Below are positions 34,375 through 45,599 of a DNA stretch of 64,000 nt, piece by piece (positions within the stretch are counted from its first letter, which is position 1; every line of letters starts with the position of its first letter). Source of the stretch: Acanthosoma haemorrhoidale (Eukaryota > Arthropoda > Insecta > Hemiptera > Acanthosomatidae); the NCBI GenBank assembly GCA_930367205.1, contig OV884014.1, positions 74,937,104 through 75,001,103 of the forward strand. Direction: 5' to 3'. A program made the position numbers and the translations under genes. Under the pieces are notes generated by a model. The model made no database searches, had not been told where the DNA came from, and saw nothing but the letters and a program-made list of their open reading frames with translations.

Positions 34375-34925
34375 TCCGAGTTAGAATGGCTGTGCCTTCC
34401 ACCCTTTGACAATACTTGGACCCCTTCTCTACAATTCTATCATGACTAAAAAGCCTCCTTTTACAACCTCCTACAATTCAAATCAGCGATAAAATATCGC
34501 AATAGTAGACCCCGTCCTTCCGAATGGTATTTCCGTTCTCACAAATCTTCTTCCTTTGAACGTTAGTTTCTTATCCGTGCCACAAACCTTTGAAACTCTA
34601 TTCCCATCGATATTCGTTATTCAACAATTCTTCCAATCTTTAAATCTAGACATTGCAAGTTCCCCAACTCCCTGAAATCTAACGATTCGTAATTCATCAT
34701 TATTATTCTTTTTATTTTTTTTTTTTCATTGTTCTTTCCCCTTGTGATAATTCGTAAGCTTAATTTTTTTTTTCATTCTCTACTCCTTTTTTCTGTTGGT
34801 CCTTTCTTGCTGCTTACCTCATCTGTGCATAACCATATCACATTATTATTTAAAAGCTTATCAAGTCAAGTGTAATGTTATGTATTTTTATTTTTAGGGG
34901 GCCATATCCCCCAAAAAAAGTTTTT
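34375..34925 (+). mobile_element. CR1/L2/Daphne-like LINE C-terminus and 3' end, decayed
   Basis: The frame reads RPSEWYFRSHKSSSFER then FLIRATNL-NSIPIDIR with FKSR following, the hallmark C-terminus of CR1/L2/Daphne-type RTs (normally ATNLWNSLP; here the Trp codon is TGA). A T-rich 3'UTR follows, ending in a GGGGG-CCATAT-CCCCC hairpin and an A run at about 34905-34918. Confidence 0.6.
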
Positions 34926-35136
34926 TTTCATTTCTTGTTATCGAGACCTCATGCGTACATATATAATATGCTGTACACAACCGGTTGACCGAAACGTATC
35001 ATCTCTTTTTCATCGACTAAACGCTTTAATTCATCAATTTTAATGTCAGTTTGTATGACTTAATAAAATAATTACTTAGTTTTCTATTAATAGCTCGCAA
35101 AGCTTTATTGGTTGTAATACCTTTGCAATTATTTTT

Positions 35137-35697
35137 TATTTTTTTTTTTTTTGTTCCGGCATTTGTGCACTGCGGCCTCAGTGAGACCTATTGTGCGCCG
35201 TCCATGTCCCTGTCCTATATATGTGACAGGCCCACGGCCTTTGCAAATCTGAGGATACTGAGTGGATCGATCAGTTCACATAGTTTGGGGTCTACAATGC
35301 GATCACTACCAAAGTGAAGGTATCGCCTTCTAGCTAAGTTATCACAGTCACATATTATGTGACGTGCCGTTTCTCCCTCTTTCTTGCAGAATCTGCAGAT
35401 TGGTGATCCCACTATCCCCAAATTAAAGAGGTGTTTGTTTAACCGACAGTGACCTGTATAGAGTCCTGTCACACTTTTGAGTGTCCACCTGTCCATTGAT
35501 AGAAGTACTGAGCTTCTTTTCTTACAGGGTCCATCAAGAAACAGTTTCGAGTGTTCCTGTTTCTTAGTTTCTCTCCAAGAGAGTCTTGCCCTGTCCTCTA
35601 AAGCTAATTTTATACGCCTTTTAGCGTAGCTGATAGGGCTGATACCACTCAGGTGCAAGAGGTGTCTGTTCTGAGCCCACCCTTGCAAGGCCATCTG
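35137..35697 (-). mobile_element. 5'-truncated LINE insertion with intact C-terminal frame and 17-bp TSD
   Basis: The minus-strand frame 35694-35215 encodes 159 residues. They include TGHCRLNKHLFNLGIV and a C-x2-C...H-x3-C zinc-like block (CRFCKKEGETARHIICDC), typical of the region after RNase H in R1/I/Jockey-type ORF2 proteins. The stop is followed by a short 3'UTR and poly(A) (plus-strand T run). Flanked by CCTTTGCAATTATTTTT (35120-35136) and CCTTTGTAATTATTTTT (35698-35714), 16 of 17 identical. Confidence 0.88.
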
Positions 35698-35714
35698 CCT
35701 TTGTAATTATTTTT

Positions 35715-37530
35715 GCCTTTAACCTGTCTTCAATTTGAAAGCATATATTGTAATTTTGAATATGATACAGTTTCTGAGCCCGGGCTTGAGAAATCATAAA
35801 AGTAAGCTAATTTAGAGATAATTTATTCTATTGGTATAATGATTAAAAAACTTTTATATTTTATTCAAACAACATATGCTATTCAAAACGGCAGATTAAA
35901 TTGCCAGTAAATGACATGGCTAGAGGGGAAGGCCTGGTTAAAAACTAAGCAGCATATTTCGAGGTGCTTTGGAGTCTACTTTAAAATTTCAGATCGATTA
36001 AATAACTTTTACCACCCCTTTCCTTGTCAATATGCCGATCATGAGTAAGTAATAATAATACTATATTAGTTAGAGCGGTGGCAGCACAGTAGGGCACACA
36101 AGTGAATGTCGTGATTGGACATTATAGAAAGAGCGGTGAAGTTTATTAATGAAATTTTAAGTTGAGTAACGTTAAAGTGAGGAGCTAAAGAGTTATGAGC
36201 ATAAAGAAACAATATCTGAGATAAAGGATTTAAATACTGTTTCTTTCGTTTAAGGAGAAACGTAATTGAGTCTTTGTTCACCTACATCAACAGATTAGCC
36301 AGAGAGATAAAATCATGTTATATGTACATATACATAAGGAATGCTTAACTTTGTGACACATTCGAGAGGGCAAAGGGCAAAGGACAGAGGTAAGACTGGA
36401 CATGAATGGGTGACCAACCCTCAGACGTCTCAATGGGTGAGTCCTTGACCACCACTTGTTGTCTCCATTCACGTGTCCTCTGGGTCGATAAGGGCCTTCT
36501 TCACGGCCACCAGGTATTTATATGTTGACTTAAATGGGTTTTAGAGTGGCTTAGAGCTCAGCCAATCTATGCATACGATTTGTATACTTACACACTAATT
36601 GGTGTGCTGATAAGTAGCTCAATTAGATATATCGGTCGTCATTTACATAATTATTTATCTAAATTTTATTTTATATTTTATATGTTTCTATTGTGATCCA
36701 TAAATCCGTGCTCCATATGCCCAAATTGTTCTTAGTAACTATGTGCGTGTCTTAAGTTTTTGTGCCAGACGTAAAGGATGATTACAAAACAGGTGGGTAA
36801 TGCTCTCACGCCATGTGTAATGATAATGGAAATATATTTAAACGACGGAGAAAAGGAAGGAATGATTTCGATGTCATTAGTTCAGGGCAGAGTTCCCGTC
36901 TGAGTTTTATAATAACTTTAGAAGAAACTAGTTGGTATTTAGGACCAAAAATGATTAGTTTTTTTTTTAAACCGTCTCGGTTCTGAAAAGAAAGGATATA
37001 ACAAAATATTTAAATCAAATAATCAACAGGACACTAAATACGTGATTTATATTGCTAGCTACAACAACTTTGTTGCAGTCAATAATGTGTCTTGTAACAA
37101 GAGAAAGAATTGTAACGTTAAACGTATATTAGCCTCTGAACTGAGCCTTAATAAATCATCAAAGGCAGCGAAACGGGCCCGAGTTATCGTTTAATTTTGT
37201 TTTTGACATATTTCCTTGTTTTTAACCAAAAAACAATCAGTGTATTTCAAGGTTTTGTTAAAAAAAAACTTTTAAAATGTTCAGCTATACAGGGAAAACA
37301 TCGCCTCTGGCCAGAATGAAAGTCGAACCTCTCCCTCCGAGACTGGCATTAAAATAAATAATACTCTTATGCCTGAAATTGTAAATTGATCCTTAAAAGA
37401 TAAATCCTATATAGGAAAGAGTTAATATTTATTATTTTAGAATTAGTTGGTCCAATCCTGTGCTACTTATATGTTTACTGCTTGCATTTATCAGAACTTT
37501 TTTCAATCAACTTTAAAGCATCTTCCTATC
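35715..37530. other. Intergenic DNA
   Basis: No supported gene. A minus-strand tRNA B-box-like GAGGTTCGACTTTC lies near 37325-37340. Confidence 0.5.
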
Positions 37531-37534
37531 CGCA

Positions 37535-37620
37535 CTATCGATGAGAGCTAGTACATTAGGATTGTAAAATACCAGAACAGCGTGGGTTCGATTCTCAACT
37601 AAGAAAAGCTATTTTATTCG
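37535..37620 (+). repeat. tRNA-derived SINE candidate
   Basis: A tRNA-like stretch with an A-box-like AGCTAGTACATTAGG and a clear B-box GGGTTCGATTCTC (about 37584-37596), followed by an AAGAAAAGCTATTTTATT tail resembling the other candidates. Not foldable as a complete tRNA by eye. Confidence 0.35.
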
Positions 37621-38049
37621 CAGCGGCACCAAATGAGACCATGTAGGGAGAGTCGCTACTTTTATGTTGTATAAGGGGCAATCATGTTTCGTTTATAAGA
37701 GTGATAGAGTATAGCTGAAACTTAAAATGTACATATATTCCACACCTTGAAATACGCAGTTTAGTTTTTGGTTCAGTCACGGGAAGTACAGAAAAAAATG
37801 AAACAGTTTGGCCAGTTCCAATAACTTTAACCATCAAGTCCCTTAAGAAGCTATTTCAGATTTAATTATATTTTATTAATTAACATTAAGGTCCGTAAAG
37901 TAAAAATAATTTTAAAACACTCAACGTGTTGGCAGGTTATTTTAGAAATTTTTTTTTCTTTGAAATTGAAAGGAGATTGAATATATCCAAACAAACTTAA
38001 TCATGTCGGTCCTTTTATGAAGCTTACAGACTTTTAGAAGTGAATCGAA

Positions 38050-38110
38050 ACATTTTTTCAAGTAAATGGTTTAACGTCTTTTGGATTAGTCCGTCATCAG
38101 GCTAAATATG
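38050..38110 (-). repeat. Penelope-like terminal motif
   Basis: The minus strand reads AGCCTGATGACGGACTAATC then AAAAGACGTTAAACC, resembling the CTGATGA...GAAAC ends of Penelope-like elements (where hammerhead-type motifs occur). The GAAA core element is not exact, so ribozyme activity cannot be claimed. Confidence 0.3.
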
Positions 38111-39415
38111 TTACCTAAAGGCCCCAGATAAATGAAAGTAGATTTTGGTACATCGATATAAAGTTTGAATGATCGAAATTATCTTCTTTTAGATATTTAC
38201 CATTTCAAGAATTGAAAAATATGCAGAAGTTATTATAAAAATAACCACTAATAATAAATCTACTCCCGGATAACTAGTGCTGCTCTGTTTATTTAGAAAT
38301 ATAGTGTTTAATTAAAAATCGTTTTAAAAAACCAGTGCTACTGGTTCATTAGTAAACTTAATTCCTTGGTAACTCGTGAGATTATTTTTCCTAACTCCCC
38401 TTACTTGGAGGTCTCCAATTCAAATAATCATTATACAATATTCGACTACATACATGACCAACAACTGACATGATATATGAGTCATAGCCAGTATTAAGGA
38501 AACGCTGGACATCCTGGATCTGCGAGATCAAGCCATGAGCTCCACAAGCATGTTTCATGTCCGTCGTTGTCAGTCATGCTGCGCAAATCACGAGCACAAC
38601 AATGTAACCTATAGTAGAATATGTTGAGGCCTTAAGAACGAATTATTTTCTATCTTTTATAATGTGTTTAATAGTCAATTACACACAGGACATACCTTAA
38701 TACAAAAAAAAAAAAACAGTTGTAAACAGCTGTGATCTTTTTATACATCGATCCCATAAAGTTATCCTATACATAAGACTAACATTCATTGTTAGTTCAT
38801 TGAACTATCGTTAATTTATCTTGAACTGAAGTTTATTTTTTAATTGAACATTTTAGTATTTATTCCTAAATCGATGATCATTAAAGTTAAACTACTTATT
38901 TTTTCTGGTTCATGTATTTAGTTTAGTATAACTAAATATGAACTTTCATATACATGTACATCATACTATTCATAAAAATGTTTTCAGTATTTGTTTTATT
39001 CTATGTATTCAATAAAATTTAACTGATTTTTATCCAGTTTGAAGAATGTGTTCATAAAGTAGTTCGACAAAAAATAAGATTATTTATAATATATTCACCA
39101 AATGTTCTCCGGAATTAATAGTTATCTATTTTAAACAAATAATTTGTTTATGATCTTAATCTCTCCTATTAATTGTGTCATTAGTAATAATTACTCGTTT
39201 TTATTTTTCGTACAAGTGAATAATGACGCTAATATTCACGTAATCAGTTAAATTTAATTTTACCTGAACTGTTGTTTTTTTTTTAAATTTTAGTTTCAAT
39301 CTCAATCTACTTTAATTTAGGTATCATTTGTAAGGTTTATGCCAAGCCGGCGTTTGTTGGCCTTTGTCCTATAACTAACAATAAGATTGTTACTTGGCTA
39401 GTCAAGTAATAGTCA
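38111..39415. other. AT-rich intergenic DNA
   Basis: Nothing supported. Confidence 0.55.
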
Positions 39416-39420
39416 ACTAG

Positions 39421-39800
39421 TCAAGTAATACTGTGATACGGGCATTAATTCAATGTAAGTTATGTCAGATGATAACATCAGAGACAGTCTCCTGTTGTGT
39501 TATTTTGTTGAATAAATAATACAGGTATATAAATAGTTTATATATACTAGTATATATTTTATATATTATATAGTTTATATATTTTGGATATATTTGTTGC
39601 CGTCACGTTGTTGCTTCTACGGGCTGAAGGGCCTAAATTGATTTTTAAGGGGGATATTTTTTTTTACGCCAATAAATTATATTGGTTGACTGTATATGAT
39701 CGAAACAAAGAACATAAAATAAGATGCAACTATTCAAGTAATACTGTGATACAGGCGTTAATTTAAAGTAAGTTATGTCAGATGATAACAGGCGAGACTA
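39421..39800. repeat. Pair of ~65-bp direct repeats 313 bp apart
   Basis: TCAAGTAATACTGTGATAC starts at 39421 and again at 39734. Similarity continues through TAAGTTATGTCAGATGATAAC in both. The enclosed 250 bases are AT-rich. Either a local duplication or terminal repeats of a small element. Confidence 0.8.
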
Positions 39801-39809
39801 ATGTATATA

Positions 39810-42370
39810 TACTGCGAGACTCCGTTGAGAATTTTACTAATTACTAATTAAATGTTATATAATTAACTTGATAGATTGACAGATACCATTTTTTCAATCC
39901 TCTTCCAATTTTTTTTTGGTTGGTGGAAAAATGGATAGAATAACTATCAAAGAGGCTTGAGGAGTCGCTAAAACGATTATTATTGATATTTAATGAGCGT
40001 CTGAAATAATTGGCCACTAAGCGCCTGTACATATATATCTAAGATCAAAGAGGTCGTAGAGATCATTGAATTGAAACCTTAACATGATTACTCAAATCAC
40101 GCTTCATTATTTTTCATAAGATTTGTTCTATTTTCACCATCTTTATGGCATGGAGTAAAACCTTCATATAAATATTATTCCTATAACTGGTATTAAAAAT
40201 TACGAATAGTGAATACAATTTAAATGGTTTTATGTAATTATCGTCCACTTAAGCCACGTCACATAAATCATAAGGTCAATCAGAACGTTGGGATAGATTT
40301 ATATTTAATGCTATGAGATAGAAAATTCGAAGATTTGCTGTGAATGCTCACTGGGTCGACAGAAACAAACACTTCAAAGAGGCAATAGAGACAATAGAAG
40401 ATTTTATCAACCATGTAGCAACCACCATAAATTACAAAACGTTGAAGGAGCAATCGAATATATAACATTGGACTTCAAAGTAAACAATTTATGATTCCTC
40501 ATTGACGAAAAATTTCATAGTTTTTTATCTGTTATATAATTACTCAATAATTATGACTATCAGCATTATGTAATAATCAACCAATTTTTCGACAAGAATG
40601 ATATTGTTACCAAAGTATACTTTGTTGTGGGTGTACATTCCGTTTTCCGTTCAGTGTTATTATCATTTTATCTGTGGTTGTATCCATGTATGGCTGTCAA
40701 GCAGAGCTGAAAATATAAATATATATCTTACTTAATTAATATGAGTTTATGATATTTAGTGGGACCTCTTTATAAAATTTCATTTCTCTAGCTTGAACTG
40801 GAGGCTCGCAAATATCAGGGCACACGTATGAACTGGGGGGGGGGGGCACACAAGTGAAATCAGGGTTTCTAGTTGCGTAACAAATTCCATAATTCGGTTA
40901 ATGATTAAAAAGCTATCTATCATTAATCAGAAATTGTAACTAATGTCAGCTAACTAACCCTATCAGAACCGACTTCATATGCGTTTTTCTAATAACTAAG
41001 GCTTTGTATGACTTGTAAGAGGTTGTCGAACACATTCATTTTGGCGTACGGTGTTCATAGTTGGGCTCGGCAGCAAACGTTATAATGATACATTCAAGAT
41101 GGCGGCGGCCTCCCCCCCTCCTCCCCACTACCTTTTGCAGTGCTAATACTAATCTGGTACGATTAAACCGCACTATTCCTTTACATTAGTGCTTTTAAAT
41201 TATAATGACTCCACTATTAGTCATTCAATTCTCCTTTTTCTATTTTCATCTCTATTAATCACCATTCCTCCTCTGGCGGTAGAAAAAAGAAAGATGCCTC
41301 TGCAGACATCGAAATCCTTTTTATTTATCCGTTCATTCGTATCCTACCTTAGTCGCTCAGGGTGAATGACTTAGTAACGACTGAAGAAAAAAAAATCTGT
41401 TTAATAATCCTCCATGTTCTTGTAACTTTCAAGTGGTTAAAACTTTTAAAAAAATATATAGCTTTTAAAACTAAGAATGGACAAGAGTAAGAACAGAGCC
41501 TCAAGCACCCCTAAGACACCAGAGTAGCGCTGTCTGGTAGGTCCTAGGTTCTCCAGCATTGACAAGGAGATTCAGTAACAGTTTCCATATAGGGAACGTA
41601 AATGTTAATTCTCCCGCTTGTGAATAAGCGCCATTTAAATGGACTACCACAATAAAACATCTATGCTTACAATATAATATTAAGAGCATATTCAAGGTGT
41701 TTTACTCAAGTCAGGCTTACATTATTATGTACATAATAATGTAATTTTTATAATTTGACATTTTTTATTATAAATTAATCGAATCCGTCCCCCTCATCCT
41801 ATCCTGAATATATTTTTTATCTTGTCCTTATTTACTAATAAAAGAGACAATGAGCGAAAAACCAAAATTTACTATGTGGTACAAAATACTTAAAGTAATA
41901 GTAGCTCGTATTTATGAACAAAAATATGTAATCACAGATAAGTGGTCACACACCTAATTATTTTTAATTCTTATAGACTAATTATGAATTTTTTAAAAAT
42001 TGTACATTACATTTATTTTATTGTCTTCGCCATTTCTTTTGTTTTTTACATACATGTAATCTGGATATTTATCATACCTTTGGTCTTTTGAGTATGTGAT
42101 CAATTATTTGTACGTAAATATGATCGACATACTGTTTCACGTAGTAATTACCGATTTTCAGCACTTGTAAAATAGCTAATTGAGCTTCGAAAAGAGCTTG
42201 TGCCTTTGATACGCATTTGAGGATAGACATGTAAAAGTAACTTTTTTTTTCATCCCCTTGAAGAATCAACCAGTATTGCATCCTGTAGTTTTGAATAATC
42301 GTCATTATAATTCTTTGAGTCTTGGGTACATGTGGTGGGCATTGAGTAATGCTCTCTTGTCTTCGCGTCT
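39810..42370. other. Intergenic DNA
   Basis: No supported gene. A GC-rich spot at 41095-41145 contains CAAGATGGCGGCGGCC, with a 15-codon frame from the ATG at 41099. Confidence 0.5.
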
Positions 42371-42378
42371 TATTTACA

Positions 42379-42656
42379 GGTCTGGTCGCACACGAACTGC
42401 CCGAGACGTAGCAATTATGCGACAACTATTTCCTCCTACGCGGATTCCCACAGAGATGTGGACAATTGTTGCAATTAGGTCTCGTTGTCTACAAGTTACA
42501 ACTGGGTCAGTGGTCATTCTTCCGTTTGGAGTTGGGTAGGTGCCATCCTTGGATAGTTCATATTTTATCTTGCTCCGGAGGACAATGGGCGTGTTAGCTG
42601 TTGCTGCGGTGACTTTGGTAGCCGTGGTGAGCACATTGGCTAAGGTGAGTGAACTA
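42379..42656 (-). CDS. Alternative minus-strand exon candidate opposite the signal-peptide exon
   Basis: On the minus strand an open frame of about 90 codons lies between an acceptor-like TTAACATTTAG and a donor-like GTAAAT; it also meets an in-frame TAA at the donor. The peptide is Thr/Ala-rich at first, then mixed, with two cysteines (VVTCRQRDL and GGNSCRII). I do not recognise it. Either this or the plus-strand signal-peptide exon may be real, but probably not both. Confidence 0.25.
42585..42644 (+). CDS. Candidate first coding exon with signal peptide
   Basis: ATG in good context (ACAATGG) opens exactly 20 codons, almost all hydrophobic (MGVLAVAAVTLV then AVVSTLAK), followed by a strong donor AAG|GTGAGT at 42645. 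It ends in phase 0, matching the phase-0 start of the ankyrin exon at 44522, and TLA|K looks like a signal-peptidase site. An arthropod-type initiator, TCAGT, lies near 42509. Caution: the opposite strand also has a long open frame here (42374-42691), with a possible acceptor near 42657 and a donor at 42378-42373. The hydrophobic peptide may therefore be the antisense shadow of a Thr/Ala-rich segment. Confidence 0.35.
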
Positions 42657-44521
42657 AATGTTAACTTAACCTTATCCCAGAACCTTACCAACCTTTTTTT
42701 CTACAAATTTATTTACAAATTGAGTAAATTGTATCTAGATTTCATTTCTGTGCAATTTATATTGTTGACTGGAAATGTTATTTTTGAGAATGTCTTTAAA
42801 ATTAATGTTTGGTTAACGTGTCTTCAACAATTAGGTAAACGGCAGAATTTAATCTTAAATATTTTTTGGACTATAGTTTTTCCATATCAGTTTCATTTTG
42901 GTTTTCTGGTGGATTGCAGAATACTGCCTTTGGTCAGCTTTCAAGAAACTTCTTCATCATGGGACCTTAGGATTGTGGTTGTTGAGACCAGATTTAGTTA
43001 AGACTACTTTTCCTATGTACTATAGAACTTCATTATTGTGATAAAATTACAATCTTTCTTATTGGGTAATAAGTAAGTGATAAATGTTTTCATTCATAGC
43101 ATATTTACAATTTTCATTAATTCGCTCATTCATACAGTATTTACAACCATGTCCACATGGTTGTCACCTACCTCGCAGACGAAAGAACAATCGGAGTGTT
43201 GGGAAGCCCACCACGCTTCTCTGGCAGCAGCGTTACCGCATACGTGCCACTGGAGGCTAACCAAGAGCGCGAGAGCCACAGATGCTCTGGGCATGATAGG
43301 GGAAACTGACCATTTCCAGGATTCCCACTGTCATTTATTTGAGGCAGGTCACGAGGCCAATGCCGATTTAGACTCCAAGAAGGATTAGGGTATGCGGGTT
43401 TAGGGTGGGTGGTCGGCTATCCTGTGTATTAACAATCTCTTTAATGCCTTCACCTCTTGACAGACAGCATTTTCATATTAATCAAAGGTGATCAAATAAC
43501 GTTTTAAAAAACTTCATTTACTTCATTCGAACGCTGCAATGAAAAAAAAAAAGAAAAAAGAAGCTTTCTTACCCCGTAAATCCTTAATTCGTCTCCACTT
43601 AGATGTCCCCCTTGTAAGGCGGTGCCTCCGGAAATGTTGCAGGAATGAACTTTTTTTTACGATTTATTTTCGTAATGATCCAAAGGAATTCTATATTGAG
43701 TAAAAGTGGCTCCATCCTACTTGTCGTCAGTATTAGCAAGCAAGTTTACTTCAAAAACCAACACAACTGACTGTACTTCATATATTTCATTAAATTCATC
43801 TGCCCACTCCTTTTGAACCTGTTAATCTTGCTTACCGCACTGTAGCCTTTAACAGATATTCCCTTTTGACATCTTATTTTCATTGGAATCCCATACCTTC
43901 TAAGCCCCAGCATGCCCAGACACTTTTTAATTTCAAATCTAAGCTTTCTGATCAACTCTTCTCCGTCCAGTCCTCCTGATGACCCATCCCGCGTACAATT
44001 TACAAAAAGAAAATTTTTTGAGGGTTAGAGATCAAATCGCGATACAAATTAAGCCATGCTGTTCCTGGCATGATCCTTTTGCATAGCTCTATGTCCTACC
44101 TAGTCTTCATTTTCTTATATTCATCCTTGCCCAATAACTTTCTCTTACGATCCATAACATGTCAATAATTTTTCGTCTATTTAATGGAGTATATTTTTGG
44201 TTATCCGAAATTTTCTCTCCTAGCAGAGTTAGTTTGTATCTTGACCCATAGCTAGTGGGACTTCACTTATTATCCTGTAGCATTCAGAGGTCGGAATCTA
44301 TATGGAGGGTAGATTTTGTATTTAAGAAAACTTTCTTTTCAAGGGTTTTTAGTTGCTTGCAGGAGTTTATTACATTTTATTTGCTCTTTCCTGCCAATCC
44401 ATACTCCAATGTGCATCTGTCTTGTCAGAAATATCGGGAAAATGTTCTATGCTTAAGAAGAAATATGTTAACATGGTAAGAAAATGTTTTTCCAGTCTAT
44501 GATAATCATTTGCATTTACAG
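42645..44521 (+). other. Possible intron of the 44.5-kb ankyrin gene
   Basis: Runs from GTGAGT to TTTACAG if the signal-peptide exon is real. It contains a Jockey 3'-end copy (43028-43385, minus) and a decayed minus-strand reading frame near 43746-44170 (short open stretches interrupted by stops) that I cannot identify. Confidence 0.3.
43028..43385 (-). mobile_element. Jockey-clade LINE 3'-end copy
   Basis: The minus strand matches the end of the ORF and the 3'UTR of the 57.2-kb copy (AGGAAACTGACC-equivalent region, CATACAGTATTTACAA block, terminal CACAATAATG). Only the last 350 bases or so remain. It lies in the putative intron of the 44.5-kb ankyrin gene, antisense to it. Confidence 0.75.
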
Positions 44522-45508
44522 GTTGAGATACCTCCAAGAGATTACTCCGTCGTCAGGACTTACCTGAATCGAAGGGACATCAGTGATAACAAGGAACTTG
44601 TGAGGATGATCAATAGCGAAGACGAGACGAGGAAGACCCCCCTGCACCAAGCAGCTTACGAAGGAAGAGCGGACGTCCTGGAGGCGATGTTGAGGATAGG
44701 CGGTGATGTCAACAGAAGAGACAGCCGGTACGGGAATTCGGCGATCCACTGGGCGTCCTGTGGAGGCAACGTCCGGGTCATGAAGATCTTGGAGGGTTAC
44801 GGTGCAAACCTGACGTCGATCAGCAATGGAGGTTCCACTGCGCTCCACTTAGCGGCGTCATACGGCAAGGCGGAGGCAGCTCGCTGGCTCATAGAGAACG
44901 GGCTCAGCACGGAAGCGGTCGACATTACGAACCAGACTCCGCTTCATCTTGCTGCCATCTCCAACCACGTGCAGGTGTTACGGTTGCTCTTGGAGCGAGG
45001 AGCAAAGAAGGAGGCCAAAGACATGAACGGCAGAACAGCCCTTCACCTGGCAGCGATCGCGAACAGACTGGAGGTGGCAGAAATGCTCTGGGAGGCGGGG
45101 GCCAGCTTAGAAGCGGCCGATCTAGACGGCTGGACGCCGCTGCACTGGGCAGCCATGCAAGGGCAACCACCGATGATGAAGCTGCTGCTGGACCACGGAG
45201 CAGATATCGCCGCTAGGGACTGCGACAATAGAACGGCGCTGCACCTGGCGGCGGAGAGGAACTGGCCGGAGGCGGCGGAGCTTTTGGTTGACCGAGGAGC
45301 GGATCTGGAAGCCAAGACCAAGCAAGGGCTGACTGCGCTCCACCTGGCAGCCGGAGGTGGTCAGCTGGAGGTGGCCAAAGCGCTTTTGGAACTCGGCGCT
45401 GACGTCAATGCAGTTGACTCCAGTGGTGCCAGTCCCCTTCTCCTAGCACTTGACTCGAAACAGTCCATCATCGCAGACCTGCTCTTAGCCAAGGGTGGAA
45501 GGGTCTGA
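44522..45508 (+). CDS. Ankyrin-repeat protein, terminal exon (nine consensus repeats)
   Basis: The exon starts after a good acceptor (TTTGCATTTACAG, ending at 44521) and reads in phase 0 for 328 residues to TGA. After about 35 N-terminal residues come nine 33-residue ankyrin repeats with highly regular cores (TPLHQAA, SAIHWAS, TALHLAA, TPLHLAA, TALHLAA, TPLHWAA, TALHLAA, TALHLAA, SPLLLAL). The protein is essentially a pure ankyrin solenoid with no catalytic domain. Codons are GC-rich against an AT-rich background. No ATG precedes the repeats within the exon, so the start must lie upstream: either ATG at 44473 ending a short exon (46-bp intron) or the signal-peptide-like exon at 42585-42644. 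Both are phase compatible. Confidence 0.88.
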   Translation, partial: VEIPPRDYSVVRTYLNRRDISDNKELVRMINSEDETRKTPLHQAAYEGRADVLEAMLRIGGDVNRRDSRYGNSAIHWASCGGNVRVMKILEGYGANLTSISNGGSTALHLAASYGKAEAARWLIENGLSTEAVDITNQTPLHLAAISNHVQVLRLLLERGAKKEAKDMNGRTALHLAAIANRLEVAEMLWEAGASLEAADLDGWTPLHWAAMQGQPPMMKLLLDHGADIAARDCDNRTALHLAAERNWPEAAELLVDRGADLEAKTKQGLTALHLAAGGGQLEVAKALLELGADVNAVDSSGASPLLLALDSKQSIIADLLLAKGGRV

Positions 45509-45563
45509 GTTGACACTTTTCTCTTTTCAAGTGCATTTTGTACAGTTCCATATGTATTGTAAA

Positions 45564-45569
45564 AATAAA
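45564..45569 (+). promoter_or_regulatory. Poly(A) signal for the 44.5-kb ankyrin gene
   Basis: Canonical AATAAA about 56 bases after the stop codon at 45508, in an A-rich context. Confidence 0.65.
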
Positions 45570-45599
45570 ATAATATTAAAAGGTGACTGCTTGGTTTCA

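Noticed and set aside
42258..42539. 93-codon plus-strand ORF
   Set aside because: Crosses a likely acceptor (TATTTACAG at 42379), lacks an upstream coding signal and overlaps competing minus-strand frames.
44510..44521. Start of the ankyrin frame at a TTG codon before the acceptor
   Set aside because: The 12 bases are the polypyrimidine/AG part of a splice acceptor, not coding sequence.
44522..45508. Horizontal transfer of the ankyrin gene from Wolbachia or another endosymbiont
   Set aside because: Codons are GC-rich, unlike AT-rich Wolbachia ankyrin genes, and the exon has a eukaryotic splice acceptor and poly(A) signal.
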